In this document: positions 51,109 through 63,990 of the stretch, in pieces
Layout of the letters: every line of letters begins with the position of its first letter
How positions within the stretch are numbered: position 1 is the first letter of the stretch
DNA from: Nemopilema nomurai
Lineage: Eukaryota; Cnidaria; Scyphozoa; Rhizostomeae; Rhizostomatidae
NCBI GenBank assembly: GCA_003864495.1
Contig: ML133436.1
Location: forward strand, 3,535,326-3,599,325
DNA length: 64,000 nucleotides
Reading direction: 5' to 3'
Made by a program: the position numbers and the translations under genes
Notes under the pieces: generated by a model
Told to the model about the DNA's origin: nothing
The model's input: only the letters and a program-made list of their open reading frames with translations
The model's database searches: none

Positions 51109-53335
51109 GGTACTGAATGCCCAGTCTAAGTAAAACACTGAAATGGAAGAAAACTGGTACCTTTTTGTTTGCCACGTTTTCAAAGCATATTCTCTTTTGG
51201 TTATTCATCATGTCTAATGAAGATCAGTGTGGTTTGTGGGAAGTTTATGGCGATTGGGCAACATGTGCCAAATTTTGGTACTGGAATGCCCAGTCTAAGT
51301 AAAACACTGAAATGGAAGAAAACTGCACCTTTTTGTTTGCCACGTTTTCAAAGCATATTCTCTTTTGGTTATTCATCGATGTCTAATGAAGATCAGTGTG
51401 GTTTGTGGGATGTTATGGCGATTGGGCAACATGTGCCAAATTTGGTACTGGAATGCCCAGTCTAAGTAAAACACTGAAATGGAAGAAAACTGCACCTTTT
51501 TGTTTGCCACGTTTTCAAAGCATATTCTCTTTTGGTTATTCATCGATGTCTAATGAAGATCAGTGTGGTTTGTGGGATGTTATGGCGATTGGGCAACATG
51601 TGCCAAATTTTGGTACTGGAATGCCCAGTCTAAGTAAAACATGAAATGGAAGAAAACTGCACCTTTTTGTTTGCCACGTTTTCAAAGCATATTCTCTTTT
51701 GGTTATTCATCGATGTCTAATGAAGATCAGTGTGGTTTGTGGGATGTTATGGCGATTGGGCAACATGTGCCAAATTTTGGTACTGGAATGCCCAGTCTAA
51801 GTAAAACACTGAAATGGAAGAAAACTGCACCTTTTTGTTTGCCACGTTTTCAAAGCATATTCTCTTTTGGTTATTCATCGATGTCTAATGAAGATCAGTG
51901 TGGTTTGTGGGATGTTATGGCGATTGGGCAACATGTGCCAAATTTTGGTACTGGAATGCCCAGTCTAAGTAAAACACTGAAATGGAAGAAAACTGCACCT
52001 TTTTGTTTGCCACGTTTTCAAAGCATATTCTCTTTTGGTTATTCATCGATGTCTAATGAAGATCAGTGTGGTTTGTGGGATGTTATGGCGATTGGGCAAC
52101 ATGTGCCAAATTTTGGTACTGGAATGCCCAGTCTAAGTAAAACACTGAAATGGAAGAAAACTGCACCTTTTTGTTTGCCACGTTTTCAAAGCATATTCTC
52201 TTTTGGTTATTCATCGATGTCTAATGAAGATCAGTGTGGTTTGTGGGATGTTATGGCGATTGGGCAACATGTGCCAAATTTTGGTACTGGAATGCCCAGT
52301 CTAAGTAAAACTGAAATGGAAGAAAACTGCACTTTTTGTTTGCCACGTTTTCAAAGCATATTCTCTTTTGGTTATTCATCGATGTCTAATGAAGATCAGT
52401 GTGGTTTGTGGGATGTTATGGCGATTGGGCATGTGCCAAATTTTGGTACTGGAATGCCCAGTCTAAGTAAAACACTGAAATGGAAGAAAACTTGCACCTT
52501 TTTGTTTGCCACGTTTTCAAAGCATATTCTCTTTTGGTTATTCATCGATGTCTAATGAAGATCAGTGTGGTTTGTGGGATGTTATGGCGATTGGGCAACA
52601 TGTGCCAAATTTTGGTACTGGAATGCCCAGTCTAAGTAAAACAATGAAATGGAAGAAAACTTGCATCTTTTTGTTTGCCACGTTTTCAAAGCATATTCTC
52701 TTTTGGTTATTCATCGATGTCTAATGAAGATCAGTGTGGTTTGTGGGATGTTATGGCGATTGGGCAAATGTGCCAAATTTTGGTACTGGAATGCCCAGTC
52801 TAAGTAAAACACTGAAATGGAAGAAAACTTGCATCTTTTTGTTTGCCACGTTTTCAAAGCATATTCTCTTTTGGTTATTCATCGATGTCTAATGAAGATC
52901 AGTGTGGTTTGTGGGATGTTATGGCGATTGGGCGACATGTGCCAAATTTTGGTACTGGAATGCCCAGTCTAAGTAAAACACTGAAATGGAAGAAAACTGG
53001 CACCTTTTCGTTTGCCACGTTTTCAAAGCATATTTTCTTTTAGATATTGATCGATGTCTAATGAAGATCAGTGTGGTTGTGGGATGTTATGGCGATTGGG
53101 CGACAGTGCCAAATTTTGGTACTGGAATGCCCAGTCCAGGTAAAACACTGAAATGGAAGAAAACTGGCACCTTTTTGTTTGCCATGTTTTCAAAGCATAT
53201 TCTCTTTTGGTTATTCATCGATGTCTAATAAAGATCAGTTTGGTTTGTGGGAAGTTATGGCGATTGGGCAACATGTGCCAAATTTTGGTACTGGAATGCC
53301 AGGTCTAAGTAAAACACTGAAATGGAAGAATATTG
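51109..53335 (+). repeat. 168-bp satellite, forward array of about 13 units
   Basis: Units begin near GCCCAGTCTAAGTAAAACAC; spacing between the 14 occurrences is 167-169 bp except one of 161. Units carry GTTTGCCACGTTTTCAAAGC and ATGAAGATCAGTGTGG. Because 168 is a multiple of three, one frame stays open for 304 codons (51641-52555), which is a repeat artefact. Central units are nearly identical and edge units more diverged. Confidence 0.97.
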
Positions 53336-54112
53336 TTTTGGAAAGCATTGAATGTTAAGCTATCTAAAAGCAAAGATATGAAGTTATTATATGCAATAAT
53401 CTTGTACCATGTCATTTTCAGCTACATTGTTTCATCTCAAAGAGAATGCATGCTGAGATATCAGGAAGCCAATGTTATGGAAGTTAAAGAGGAATGTGAC
53501 TCTTAATATTGTTCGATATTGAGGTTTTAGTAGGACAAGAAACACTGTTCCTTTCTTTAGGATCTCTTTACGTTTATTTTCTTTCCCTCGAAAAAGTTGA
53601 AGCCCTAAAATACAGAAAAAATCTCAGAATTAGAGCAGATGTCAAATAAAATGCCTATCGTTACGTCTTTTTTATGAATTACTTTGCTTCGTTAATCGGT
53701 TTCTTGCTTCTCTCTCCAATTGGCAACCTAAGCTCATTTTGGAAATTTTAGGCACATTGCGGATAATTTCCAAGGGAATATCCAAATGCGTATAGGACAT
53801 TGGCGCAGGAAAGGCTGGGAGTATTACAACCGGGATTATTACTATCATTTCAGAGCTATTCGGGTAGTTCCCTCTGAATAAAGCCACAACAATCTAGAAA
53901 ACAACCCTTGAGCCTTCAGAACTTGCTACGTAGGTGATTCCAGTACAGATTATTTTACTTATTCCAATATTTTCGAGTTTCCCATTTTTTCAGGTCTTCG
54001 CCAGTTTAGAATTTATTAACATTGCGTTTCTTATACACGGGATTGCGGGATATTACTGTACAAAACTTTTTCAGTGCTTCACATAAACTTGGACATTTCC
54101 GAACCTAAATTT

Positions 54113-55136
54113 AAAACTTCCATTTCAGTGTTTTACTTAGACTGGGCATTCCAGTACCAAAATTTGGCACCTGTCGCCCAATCGCCATAACATCCCACAA
54201 ACCACACTGATCTTCATTAGACATCGATGAATAACCAAAAGAGAGTATGCTTTGAAAACGTGGCAAACGAAAAGGTGCCAGTTTTCTTCCATTTCAGTGT
54301 TTTACTTGGACTGGGCATTCCAGTACCAAAATTTGGCACATGTTGCCCAATCGCCATAACTTCCCACAAACCACACTGATCTTCATTAGACAACGAGGAA
54401 TAACCAAAAGAGAATATGCTTTGAAAACGTGGCAAACAAAAAGGTGCCAGTTTTCTTCCATTTCATTGTTTTACTTAGACTGGGCATTCCAGTACCAAAA
54501 TTTGGCACATGTCGCCCAATTGCCATAACATCCCACAAACCACACTGATCTTCATTAGACATCGATGAATAACCAAAAGAGAATATGCTTTGAAAACGTG
54601 GCAAACAAAAAGATGCAAGTTTTCTTCCATTTCAGTGTTTTACCTGGACTGGGCATTCCAGTACCAAAATTTGGCACATTTTGCCCAATCGCCATAACAT
54701 CCCACAAACCACACTGATCTTCATTAGACATCGATGAATAACCAAAAGAGAATATGCTTTGAAAACGTGGCAAACAAAAAGGTGCCAGTTTTCTTCCATT
54801 TCAGTGTTTTACTTAGACTGGGCATTCCAGTACCAAAATTTGGCACATGTTGCCCAATCGCCATAACATCCCACAAACCACACTGATCTTCATTAAACAT
54901 AGATGAATAACCAAAAGAGAATATGCTTTGAAAACGTGGCAAACAAAAAGATGCAAGTTTTCTTCCATTTCAGTGTTTTACTTAGACTGGGCATTCCAGT
55001 ACCAAAATTTGGCACATTTTGCCCAATTGCCATAACACCCTTCAAATAACACTGTTCTTCAATAACCAAAAGAAAGTATGCATTGAAAAAGTAAGAAGAA
55101 CAGAAATGTACAAGTTTTTCCACCATTTCATAGTTT
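54113..55136 (-). repeat. 168-bp satellite, inverted array of about 6 units
   Basis: The same unit as at 51109-53335 but on the opposite strand, 169-bp period, ending in a diverged half unit. A 780-bp unique spacer (53336-54112) separates the two arms. Confidence 0.97.
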
Positions 55137-56174
55137 CACATAGACAGGATATGGAAATTAAATGAATTTTTAAGCTAAGATTATAATGAGTTCAAATAAG
55201 TCACAGGCCAGTTTTTTTCAGATTAGTCTTTTATTCTAGTTTCACAAAAATATGCTCATGTATTCAGCTGAAAATACTATATCCTAAAGAACTAACATAT
55301 GATGCCATTCAAATGCCATTAACTTTTTTCTCTGCTCCAATGTAATTTCATTTAGCTTTTAGCTCTTTTTATCTCCCTCACCACTTAAAAAAGTTGTTTA
55401 GTTCTGCCGCCCCTGCCAATTTTATTACTTAAATTTGAAAAGTTAGAAACAAAATTAAATAGTGCCTAGGTTTTATGGAAGTTGAATAGAATTTACTTTT
55501 GACAATTTCCTGAACTAAAAATTCATCACTTTGAAAAACAGGATTCTGAAATGGCTTGTTTTTCATGACGTCAATTAACTGGCTTGGCTATCTCTTAAAA
55601 GTGTGTTCATGCACCCACTTTCTTCTGGAACCACCAAGTTATAATTTGCTTCTGAGAAACAAAAGGGTAATTCTAAGTTTAAATACACCAATTTTTTCTA
55701 AATAGGTTTTGTGCTCTTGAGGCGCCTTGAATAGTATTCTTCAAATAGTTTGGAGCGTACATCCACCATGTATTTAGGGCTTTTTGGCAGAATAAGGAAA
55801 CAGAAAGCAAACCCTTTAGTAGGATCGTTTTGATAGCTGATAATCATCAACAACAAATTGTATGGTATTATAATCATAAATTTATTTATGTATATTACAT
55901 ATTTGTGTTCATATATTAGTTTTAATTATTAAATTGATTGAGTCATTAAGTTTTTAATGAAAAAGAGTTATAGCTTCCTCATTATTATTTGTAAAAAAGA
56001 GGAAATGAGAGCATCCATCATAATCTCAACTTCTAATCAAAATGAGATTCTTTCAGGTTTTCCTGCAATCATCCGACTTTGGAAATCATCTGATTTTGTC
56101 TTGTTTGTGAATGCAATAAGCAATGCGCTAAAATAAACAAATAGATGGAAATATTTATTCAATGCTGTGTCAGG

Positions 56175-56285
56175 GTGAGTGACCATCATTTGCCCAATTT
56201 AGGTACAAGAATTTCCAGCTATGTGTAACACTGAAAGGGTAAAAATTTGGCTTATTTCTATTTGTTATTTATCAAAGCATCTTAG
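56175..56285 (+). repeat. Diverged single satellite unit
   Basis: Order and spacing match the 168-bp unit (GCCCAATTTAGGTACAAGAA, GTGTAACACTGAAAGGGTAA, ATCAAAGCAT) with roughly three quarters identity by eye; isolated from the arrays. Confidence 0.65.
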
Positions 56286-56741
56286 AGGCAGCTTATTGGA
56301 ATAAAAAATTTACTGCAATTCAAATGGTTAATGGATACCATTTTGTTTAAAACATCACTAGTGCAAAAAATACCAAATTTGCGTTGGACAACGAAATTCT
56401 TTCTCAACTCTGGAATCAGTACATTCGTGTTCAGGGTATTCCTGCTGGAAACTGACACTTTAGCGTACTTGGATGGAAAGCTTGCAGTTTTCACGTATAA
56501 TGTAGTTTCTAATAACATCTTCCTGGAAAAATCGCACAAGAGCTACAGGATGACGTTTTTAGTCAAAATTTTACTGCTATTGAATACGATATTGCTTTCA
56601 AGGTGATTTAGAAAAAAATACAGGATTACCAATAGAAAAGGACCTCATAAACAATTCCACCAAAAATATAAAAATACAAGTGGAGAATTCATATCCTTAA
56701 AAAGGTTTTTCGAAACAAAATCTTAGGCCGTTGCAACTTAC

Positions 56742-56785
56742 CCAAGGAGGATGCGTTACTTGTATCGCCGCTTCGTCATGGTTAA
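56742..56785 (-). CDS. Possible upstream coding exon of the TBC1D2-like gene
   Basis: A reading frame ending in HPPW stops exactly at a GTAAGT donor in phase 0, which fits the phase-0 acceptor of the first PH exon at 48743. Its acceptor is probably CACTGCAG (exon from 56785), with ACACAG further upstream as an alternative. No ATG is in frame before it (a TGA lies upstream), so at least one more 5' exon would be needed. An ATG-containing piece near 57150 with a GTGAGT donor has the wrong phase. If correct, the intervening intron is 8 kb and holds the large satellite array. Confidence 0.35.
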
Positions 56786-56956
56786 CTGCAGTGGGATGCA
56801 CAACATTTTCTTCGTCTGTGTTGATTGTTTCAGTTCATACGAACCGCAATTGAGTAACTGAGTGAAAGATTGTTTCGGTGTCTCATTGGCAAATGCTGTT
56901 AAATGAACAAACTTGGGAATGTCTGGCCTCCTATTGGCACAGGAGATATTAAGATA

Positions 56957-57009
56957 CGAGGTTTTCGTTGGGTGGATAAATCCCTAAATCAGGGATGTTT
57001 TATACCTCG
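56957..57009 (+). repeat. 53-bp hairpin element
   Basis: Starts CGAGGTTTTC and ends TATACCTCG, so the outer 6 bp pair; an inner palindrome ATCCCTAAATCAGGGAT forms a second stem. Inverted partner at 48987-49039. Confidence 0.9.
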
Positions 57010-59331
57010 GTATAGTGCAAAGCGAAGAATAGACCGCAGAGAACTTCACACGAGCGTGAAAAGTGGGAAAATTTTCGTAAAAAGCCAAAATTAATCATTC
57101 ATCAAAATCATCAGAATTAAAGTCTTAAACAACAGTGCTTTACTCACGCTAGTTCCCATTTCTTCTTGTTTTTTGACACTTGCAATACAACTCTATGCCG
57201 ACATGCTTGTTTTAGGCCCACCCACAGATATTGTTCATCTATAGAAGATCTTCTACACAAAAAACAAATCGCTCTTGGGACAACAGGAGCTTCTCCTACT
57301 TGACTGAATCGTGTTCAAACATCAGCATGTAACAGTTGCATCTTTGAAGAAGCCTTCCAGCAAATTACTTCCTTGATTGTGTTGTTCACTGTGTTGTTCT
57401 AGTTGATGTACTGCGAAGGAGCAAAGAGATCATGGTCGTAAACCAGGGGGTGATTTTAGAGCAGCGATGGTGATATCCAGTATAAAGCCCAATGGAAAAT
57501 GTCGCAAAGTACTTACATTACATTGAATTAAAAAGGAAGGACAATATTAGCGAAAGTGAAAGACGAGAAGCTGAAAACGAACAATGGACATTAGAGTTGG
57601 CTGGTTTCCAACTATTCAAGCAATTTCCATGACATTTAGACCTAGTTGTTTTAATATTTATATCACTCAGATTGAGCGCAGACAAAATACCACGTTTTAT
57701 CTTCACCCTGTATCCCCAATTCTACCCTAACTTCGGCGGGGTCTGGGTCTTAAAATGAACATAATAATAAAAATAACTATAAAACACAACATTATTGCCC
57801 TTTTTAAAAAAATATAACATGGCAAATTTCATCTTTTGAGCTCAGGTCTCTTTGCGTATTTTAAACAAAATAAAAACAACGTCTCCCTTTTATCCATTGC
57901 AACAAATTTCCCATATCTTTCTGGCATTTTTCTTTGTATAACTGGATATCTGCTTTCTCTGTTATTTCATCGACTGATTCTGTTCTTTTGTTACCTTCGT
58001 CATCAGAAATATCATCATCATGATTTCTCTTTAAGAATTTCTTGAAAAGCTAATATTTCTAGTGACTTTCCTTCCATCTCGTCCTTCCGCTGTTACCCTT
58101 TACGGCTTATAACTTTGCATGTCTCGCTTTACCTACTCTCATGAAAGGGGTCTTTGTAGATCCTTTTTGGTCTGCATAGCTTAAATTTTCTCTTTCCTAA
58201 CTGCACCGTCTGTCTGTGCTTCGCGGGGGCCGGGGCATAGCCCCCAGAAAAACCTTGGGCCACACCCTTTTTCACCGCAAGAAGCATTTTCTCCCGTAGG
58301 AAACCAGGCTTGTTTCCCACGAAATACATTTAATTTACGGTTCACAATGACGTTATTGCGTAAAACACAGTTTCAGAGTTTTGAACTTAGATATTGTACG
58401 TGCATAAAAATCATGATATAACATACAATAAAGTGCTTTTAGGGGGATGCTCAAAGAGGCATAGAAACATGATGCTATCATATCGCTTACATGCTGTCTC
58501 TATGATTTTAAGATCAAATTGGTAATTATTTATAGCATTCCTAACAGTCAATGTCAGTATATGCGAGCAGACTCTGTTTACAAATTGATAAGGGGAGGAA
58601 AAGTCACTTTACAACAAATTCTGCATGCAGGCTACACAATGAAGTTTTTCATTATTGGTCCCCAGCCCCTGGTCCCAGAAATGATAAGTTAAAATTGTGG
58701 ACTCACAGCTTAGCACACTTCCCACCTAGCCACTCTTTTGATAAAAGGCTACTCCAGCACTCTCTAGCCACTAAGGGTACTTAGGGTGCACACGGGAAAT
58801 TCGTCTGGTATTCCCAAAGAGATTTGAATGGCAACCAGAGTAACGGCACATAGATTTATCTTGCAATATTTTGATTTCATTGGTTTGATTACTTCATAGA
58901 CTTGATTATTTCAATGTTCTATTTCGGTATGAGCACAGTTTGGTATACTTTGCATATAGCATCATTTGGATCCCCAGGTAATAAACACTCTGTGGTCAAC
59001 CAAGAGCTTCAGCATATTAACGAGTGCTTACCTTTCGTAGGAATTGAGCAATGAGTTTAGTTAAGCAAACAGAAGAAAATGCATTGCTTTCATCACTTCA
59101 ACGAAGGCTACATTGCAGGAAAGACGGACAAGAAATCATTCTAATTTCACTTCTGTACTCCACAAAGCTTTTAGCATCAATCATTGTGACGTCACCATAC
59201 TTGTCTAATACACTAAGTGGCGAAGTTTCAGAAAAGTTCGTAAGTTAAAGTCGCCTGACAAGGTCTGAGCGTAACACTGAACAGAGTAAATATATCCCAC
59301 TAAATGTGACAAATATCGGGGACATTCCTCG
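57010..59331. other. Intergenic region between PSMB7 and the TBC1D2-like gene
   Basis: No supported gene. It should contain the PSMB7 3' end and the promoter and first exon of the TBC1D2-like gene; a possible non-coding or first exon with a GTGAGT donor lies near 57145-57200 (minus strand). Confidence 0.45.
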
Positions 59332-62300
59332 CTAAGATGTCTCCATGGCTTGACTGACTGTCGTGCTGGCAACCTCTACAGTGAATGGTATCACTTTGGA
59401 AGTCTTTACCGCTGGAAAAAATTCAGAATTTGACTCGCATTGTATGTGTTGCAGTAATAAAAAATTGGCCGCTTAATGGCTACCTAAATAGAAAGTGCTC
59501 AGTGCAAAGGCCGTTGTATTTTCGTAACTTTAGGAAGAATAGGTGGAAGAAGTTGCAAAAATAATGTGTTGATTCTTATTGGAAAATATTACACAAATGC
59601 AGAGCCATTTCTGGAATTTTTTTAACTGAATTGGGGTGTCCAAGATTTCATGCCACAAATAACATTCTGAAATAGGACATTTGCTTTCTTAAAATTTTCT
59701 TCACCGTCTTCAACAGTTTTAAAATATATATCCTTGCCTATCACCGATTTGAATGTGCACTATACTGTTAAAAATATTCAGGGTGGATTTAAGCAGGGCT
59801 TTGCACGGACAATTGAAGAGCACGCACTATCTAGAGTTAAGTACACAAAAACTTATTTGAAAAAGCAGCAGAAACGACTGGGCCAATGTTCAATGCAGGG
59901 TGGGGTAAAGGTTTGACAAAATTCAGAAGTAGGTACCCGTAGTGCCTCGTTTGTAGCGATACGATGCCTGGCGGACTCCTTTCTGATTGGCTTCGTCGTA
60001 TGTCCTAAGGTATTGTGTCCCTTCTTTTGTTATTACACAGAGGTCCACGTTGCTTCCGGAGCCCTGGTAGTGAGCAAGAAAAGATTCACCAAAACTCGGT
60101 TCATTGACAAATCTTATGATAAAAACAGAAACATATCTGACAAAAATTGCGACATGAGCAAATAAACAAGCATAGAATGAATGAATAAAAAAAGGTAAAC
60201 AAAAAGGTAAACAAAAAGTGAACAAACATTGCATGAATGTGGCCAATATATATAGCGTAGATCTTCATATATCCAGTCTACTAAAATTATGTCTAAGGCT
60301 GTTGAAAATTAAAAATAATCAGGTTGACGCCCTTACCAGATCATTGAAAATGCCTGCCCTAATGCCATCCTGTACAAGACGCTTAGCCTCTTCAAGCTGC
60401 AAATGGATCGATTAGCAATTATTACGCAAGTATCACAATTGGACAATACAGTGGGATGACATTAGCATTCTTGTAGCACTTTCATAAACATTCATTTCAA
60501 TGGTATAGAATTTTGACATGTCAGAGGAGACAAAACTTGGGTGGGTAGAAATCTTTTGAATCTGGAATACCATTGATGCTATAATTTCAAATTAAATTAA
60601 AACATGGATATAAAGTGGTTCAATAGAATTGAGAAAATGACTTTCAATTAAAAGACAGCTCCAATGGAATCATGAAAGACTGGACAAATGGACAGTAAAA
60701 AGAAGCAGAAAAATCAAGACAAACTAAAAATTAGTTCATCCCAAAACTACGCAGGTGAGATTTCATGATGCCGGAAGGTGTCGATGCTTCATTGCAAACT
60801 GGAAAGTAAGCGAGAGAATACCCACCTCCATGTCAGGCCTAAACCTGCTTTCGAACACAGCCATGGCAGCAAGTGAGCCAGATCCTACGAAGAGGAACAG
60901 CTGAGCAGTTCATTGCCATTTACAACTTTAAGCATAAAAGAGACGCATCTTAAGCATATAAAGAAAGAGTATATGGGTTCTCTTGATTTTGGAGAAAGAA
61001 GACCCAAATTTTTTACTCAACTGAAAAGTTGCAATACTTTCACAGAAAACAAGGAAAGAATGGAGTTTGGTCAATGCATAATGTAACAAAATAAAGATGT
61101 AGGTAGGGTTTCACATCAAGTTACCTTTCACCCTCATATGATCATGGTCCTTATGGTTGCTATATATGTATTTACTTTAATTCTCGAATAAGTGAAAACA
61201 TTCCATCAATGTCTCCTGTGTAATGGAAAGTGCTGATACTTGTTGAAACATCATTCCTTCTGTCACTCCATACCCTATGTCAGCCACTGCCACCCCAAAC
61301 TCACTGCCACCCCAAACTCACTGCCACCCCAAACTCACTGCCACCCCAAACTCACTGCCACCCCATACTCACTGCCACCCCAAACTCACTGCCACCCCAA
61401 ACTCACTGCCACCCCAAACTCACTGCCACCCCATACTCACTGCCACCCCAAACTCACTGCCACCCCAAACTCACTGCCACCCCAAACTCACTGCCACCCC
61501 AAACTCACTGCCACCCCAAACTCACTGCCACCCCAAACTCACTGCCACCCCAAACTCACTGCCACCCCAAACTCACTGCCACCCATACTCACTGCCACCC
61601 CAAACTCACTGCCACCCCAAACTCACTGCCACCCCAAACTCACTGCCACCCCAAACTCACTGCACCCCAAACTCACTGCCACCCAACTCACTGCCACCCC
61701 AACTCACTGCCACCCAAACTCACTGCCACCCCAAACTCACTGCCACCCCAAACTCACTGCCACCCCAAACTCACTGCCACCCAAACTCACTGCCACCCCA
61801 AACTCACTGCCACCCCAAACTCACTGCCACCCAAACTCACTGCCACCCCAAAACTCACTGCCACCCCAAACTCACTGCCACCCCATACTCACTGCCACCC
61901 CAAACTCACTGCCACCCCAAACTCACTGCCACCCCAAACTCACTGCCACTCCAAACTCACTGCCACCCCAAACTCACTGCCACCCCAAACTCACTGCCAC
62001 CCCATACTCACTGCCACCCCAAACTCACTGCCACCCCAAACTCACTGCCACCCCAAACTCACTGCCACCCCATACTCACTGCCACCCCAAACTCACTGCC
62101 ACCCCAAACTCACTGCCACCCCAAACTCACTGCCACCCCAAACTCACTGCCACCCCAAACTCACTGCCACCCCAAACTCACTGCCACCCCAAACTCACTG
62201 CCACCCCATACTCACTGCCACCCCAAACTCACTGCCACCCCAAACTCACTGCCACCCCATACTCACTGCCACCCCAAACTCACTGCCACCCCAAACTCAC

Positions 62301-63990
62301 TGCCACCCCAAACTCACTGCCACCCCAAACTCACTGCCACCCCAAACTCACTGCCACCCCAAACTCACTGCCACCCAAACTCACTGCCACCCCAAACTCA
62401 CTGCCACCCCATACTCACTGCCACCCCATACTCACTGCCACCCCAAACTCACTGCCACCCCAAACTCACTGCCACCCCAAACTCACTGCCACCCCAAACT
62501 CACTGCCACCCCAAACTCGCTGCCACCCTCAACCTGCCATCATCAGCTCAACTGACCTACAACTCTGACCTCTGACTTACATCTGCTTTACTGTTAACCC
62601 TGACAAGTGAAGGGCTTCAACACAAATACCAGGAGCATACATACCCATAGTGACAAATGGCAGCTTTGCTGTGCTGCCATGAGGATGAATCATATACAGA
62701 CTTGGACCTGTGACATCAACACCACCAAGAACAAGTGCAGCACTGATGTGGCCATGGTATCTAGCAAAGTCAAAAAACAATCCTTGCTAAGTACAGAATC
62801 TGTATGGCATCTACGTGGCTAAATGTTCAACTTTTTTTCAAGAATTTAATTTTGACGGATACAAAAGGAAAATTCACCAACAGCTAGACATATGGGCAAA
62901 CAGTGATTGACTTGCAGTCAAAATGGGGTGGTACAAAACCATATGATATCTTTAGAGCTCTTGAGCTTCTTGGCAAGGTCCTTAGACCATGGAGACACAA
63001 CACCTGTGCCAAAATCATTAGCAATAAAAGACCATTCTTTTGCTTTCACAGAGACATTTAAGCACACATTAAATATTTATTTACACATAACAAACATTTA
63101 AACATTCATACACATGATATACGCATTTAAAGTCAAAGAAGGAACAAGTAAATGAAAATATGAATTTATTGTGAGTTAACATGAATAAATAAACACTTAT
63201 TTCTTTCAAAAGGGCATTACAAACCGGTACAACATTTGCTTCAGCAACGTAGCTGCTGTTATCACGCGTGGCTAAAAATAAAAAAGCCTGCAATTAGGGA
63301 ATTGGTTGTATTAACCTTAATTGAAAATGTTAGTTGGTTGTTTAGCACAACCAGTTAGCATTATGAACACTTCAAGCATACATGTCACAGCAAATCAGAT
63401 ACAAATGACTAATGACAAAGTAGTGGACACAATACACACAATCAACAGCCTTTGTAATATGAGGCATGCTCCGCACACGCCCAAATTGTCCAAGACGTGC
63501 TAATCATCGCACGCGCAAAACAAAGAATTTGCAACAAAATTTTTTAGAATTGCTTATGTTTCGAAGATTTTCAAAGCAGCGGTAACTCAAAGTCGCCAAA
63601 TTAGGTCTCCTTAAAAGCAGCACCCAGTTCTTGACAGCAGGTATGAGAAACAACCGATAAAAAGCGGCTCGCATCGCACGCGCAAAGTAATCAAGGTGTG
63701 CGAAATGCCGCACGTGGCCTTTTTTCATATTACAAAGACTGAACAAAAAATTCATGTGAAAGACAGAGACAGAACGTCTAGGTTCTGCAACACCCTTTGA
63801 TGCGAGCAACAGCTGCAATTGATCTTTCTATAATAACCTTGAATGAACTTAAGAGTAATGGTGTTCAATCTAAAAGTTGCATCTTTGAATTGGCACCTGT
63901 CTTCCAGTAGTGAGTGAATGAAGCCCAACATTAGCAGATATCAACTTTGTAGTGTATTCTGTGTCTGCAGCTGTACCAGCGCCACAACAA
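59332..63990 (-). CDS. PSMB7: 20S proteasome subunit beta type-7 (beta-2), 3' exons
   Basis: Beta-2, the trypsin-like catalytic subunit of the 20S core. Exons: 63990-63897, 63271-63225, 62760-62645, 60884-60826, 60396-60337, 60063-59937, 59411-59332 (stop TAG). Every phase joins. Diagnostic stretches: [84 protein letters not shown] and the C-terminal extension after RGTTAVKTS ending AMETS, the same length and style as animal PSMB7. That long C-terminal arm wraps the neighbouring beta-3 subunit in known structures. The propeptide and catalytic Thr1 exon lie beyond position 64000. The exon ending at 59937 reads a few extra codons to a stop if its donor (GGTACC) is ignored; the conserved tail exon shows the donor is used. 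A 17-bp minisatellite fills much of the intron 60885-62644. Confidence 0.96.
61276..62530. repeat. 17-bp minisatellite, about 74 copies
   Basis: Tandem CACTGCCACCCCAAACT with variants CCCATACT and CCACCCAAACT, in the PSMB7 intron 60885-62644. All three plus-strand frames are open for over 430 codons because 17 is not a multiple of three and no frame generates a stop. Confidence 0.97.

Noticed and set aside
51641..52555. 304-codon ORF
   Set aside because: Exists because the satellite unit is 168 bp, a multiple of three; its peptide simply repeats the unit.
61230..62575. Three overlapping ORFs of over 430 codons
   Set aside because: All three frames of a 17-bp minisatellite are open; not a protein-coding gene.
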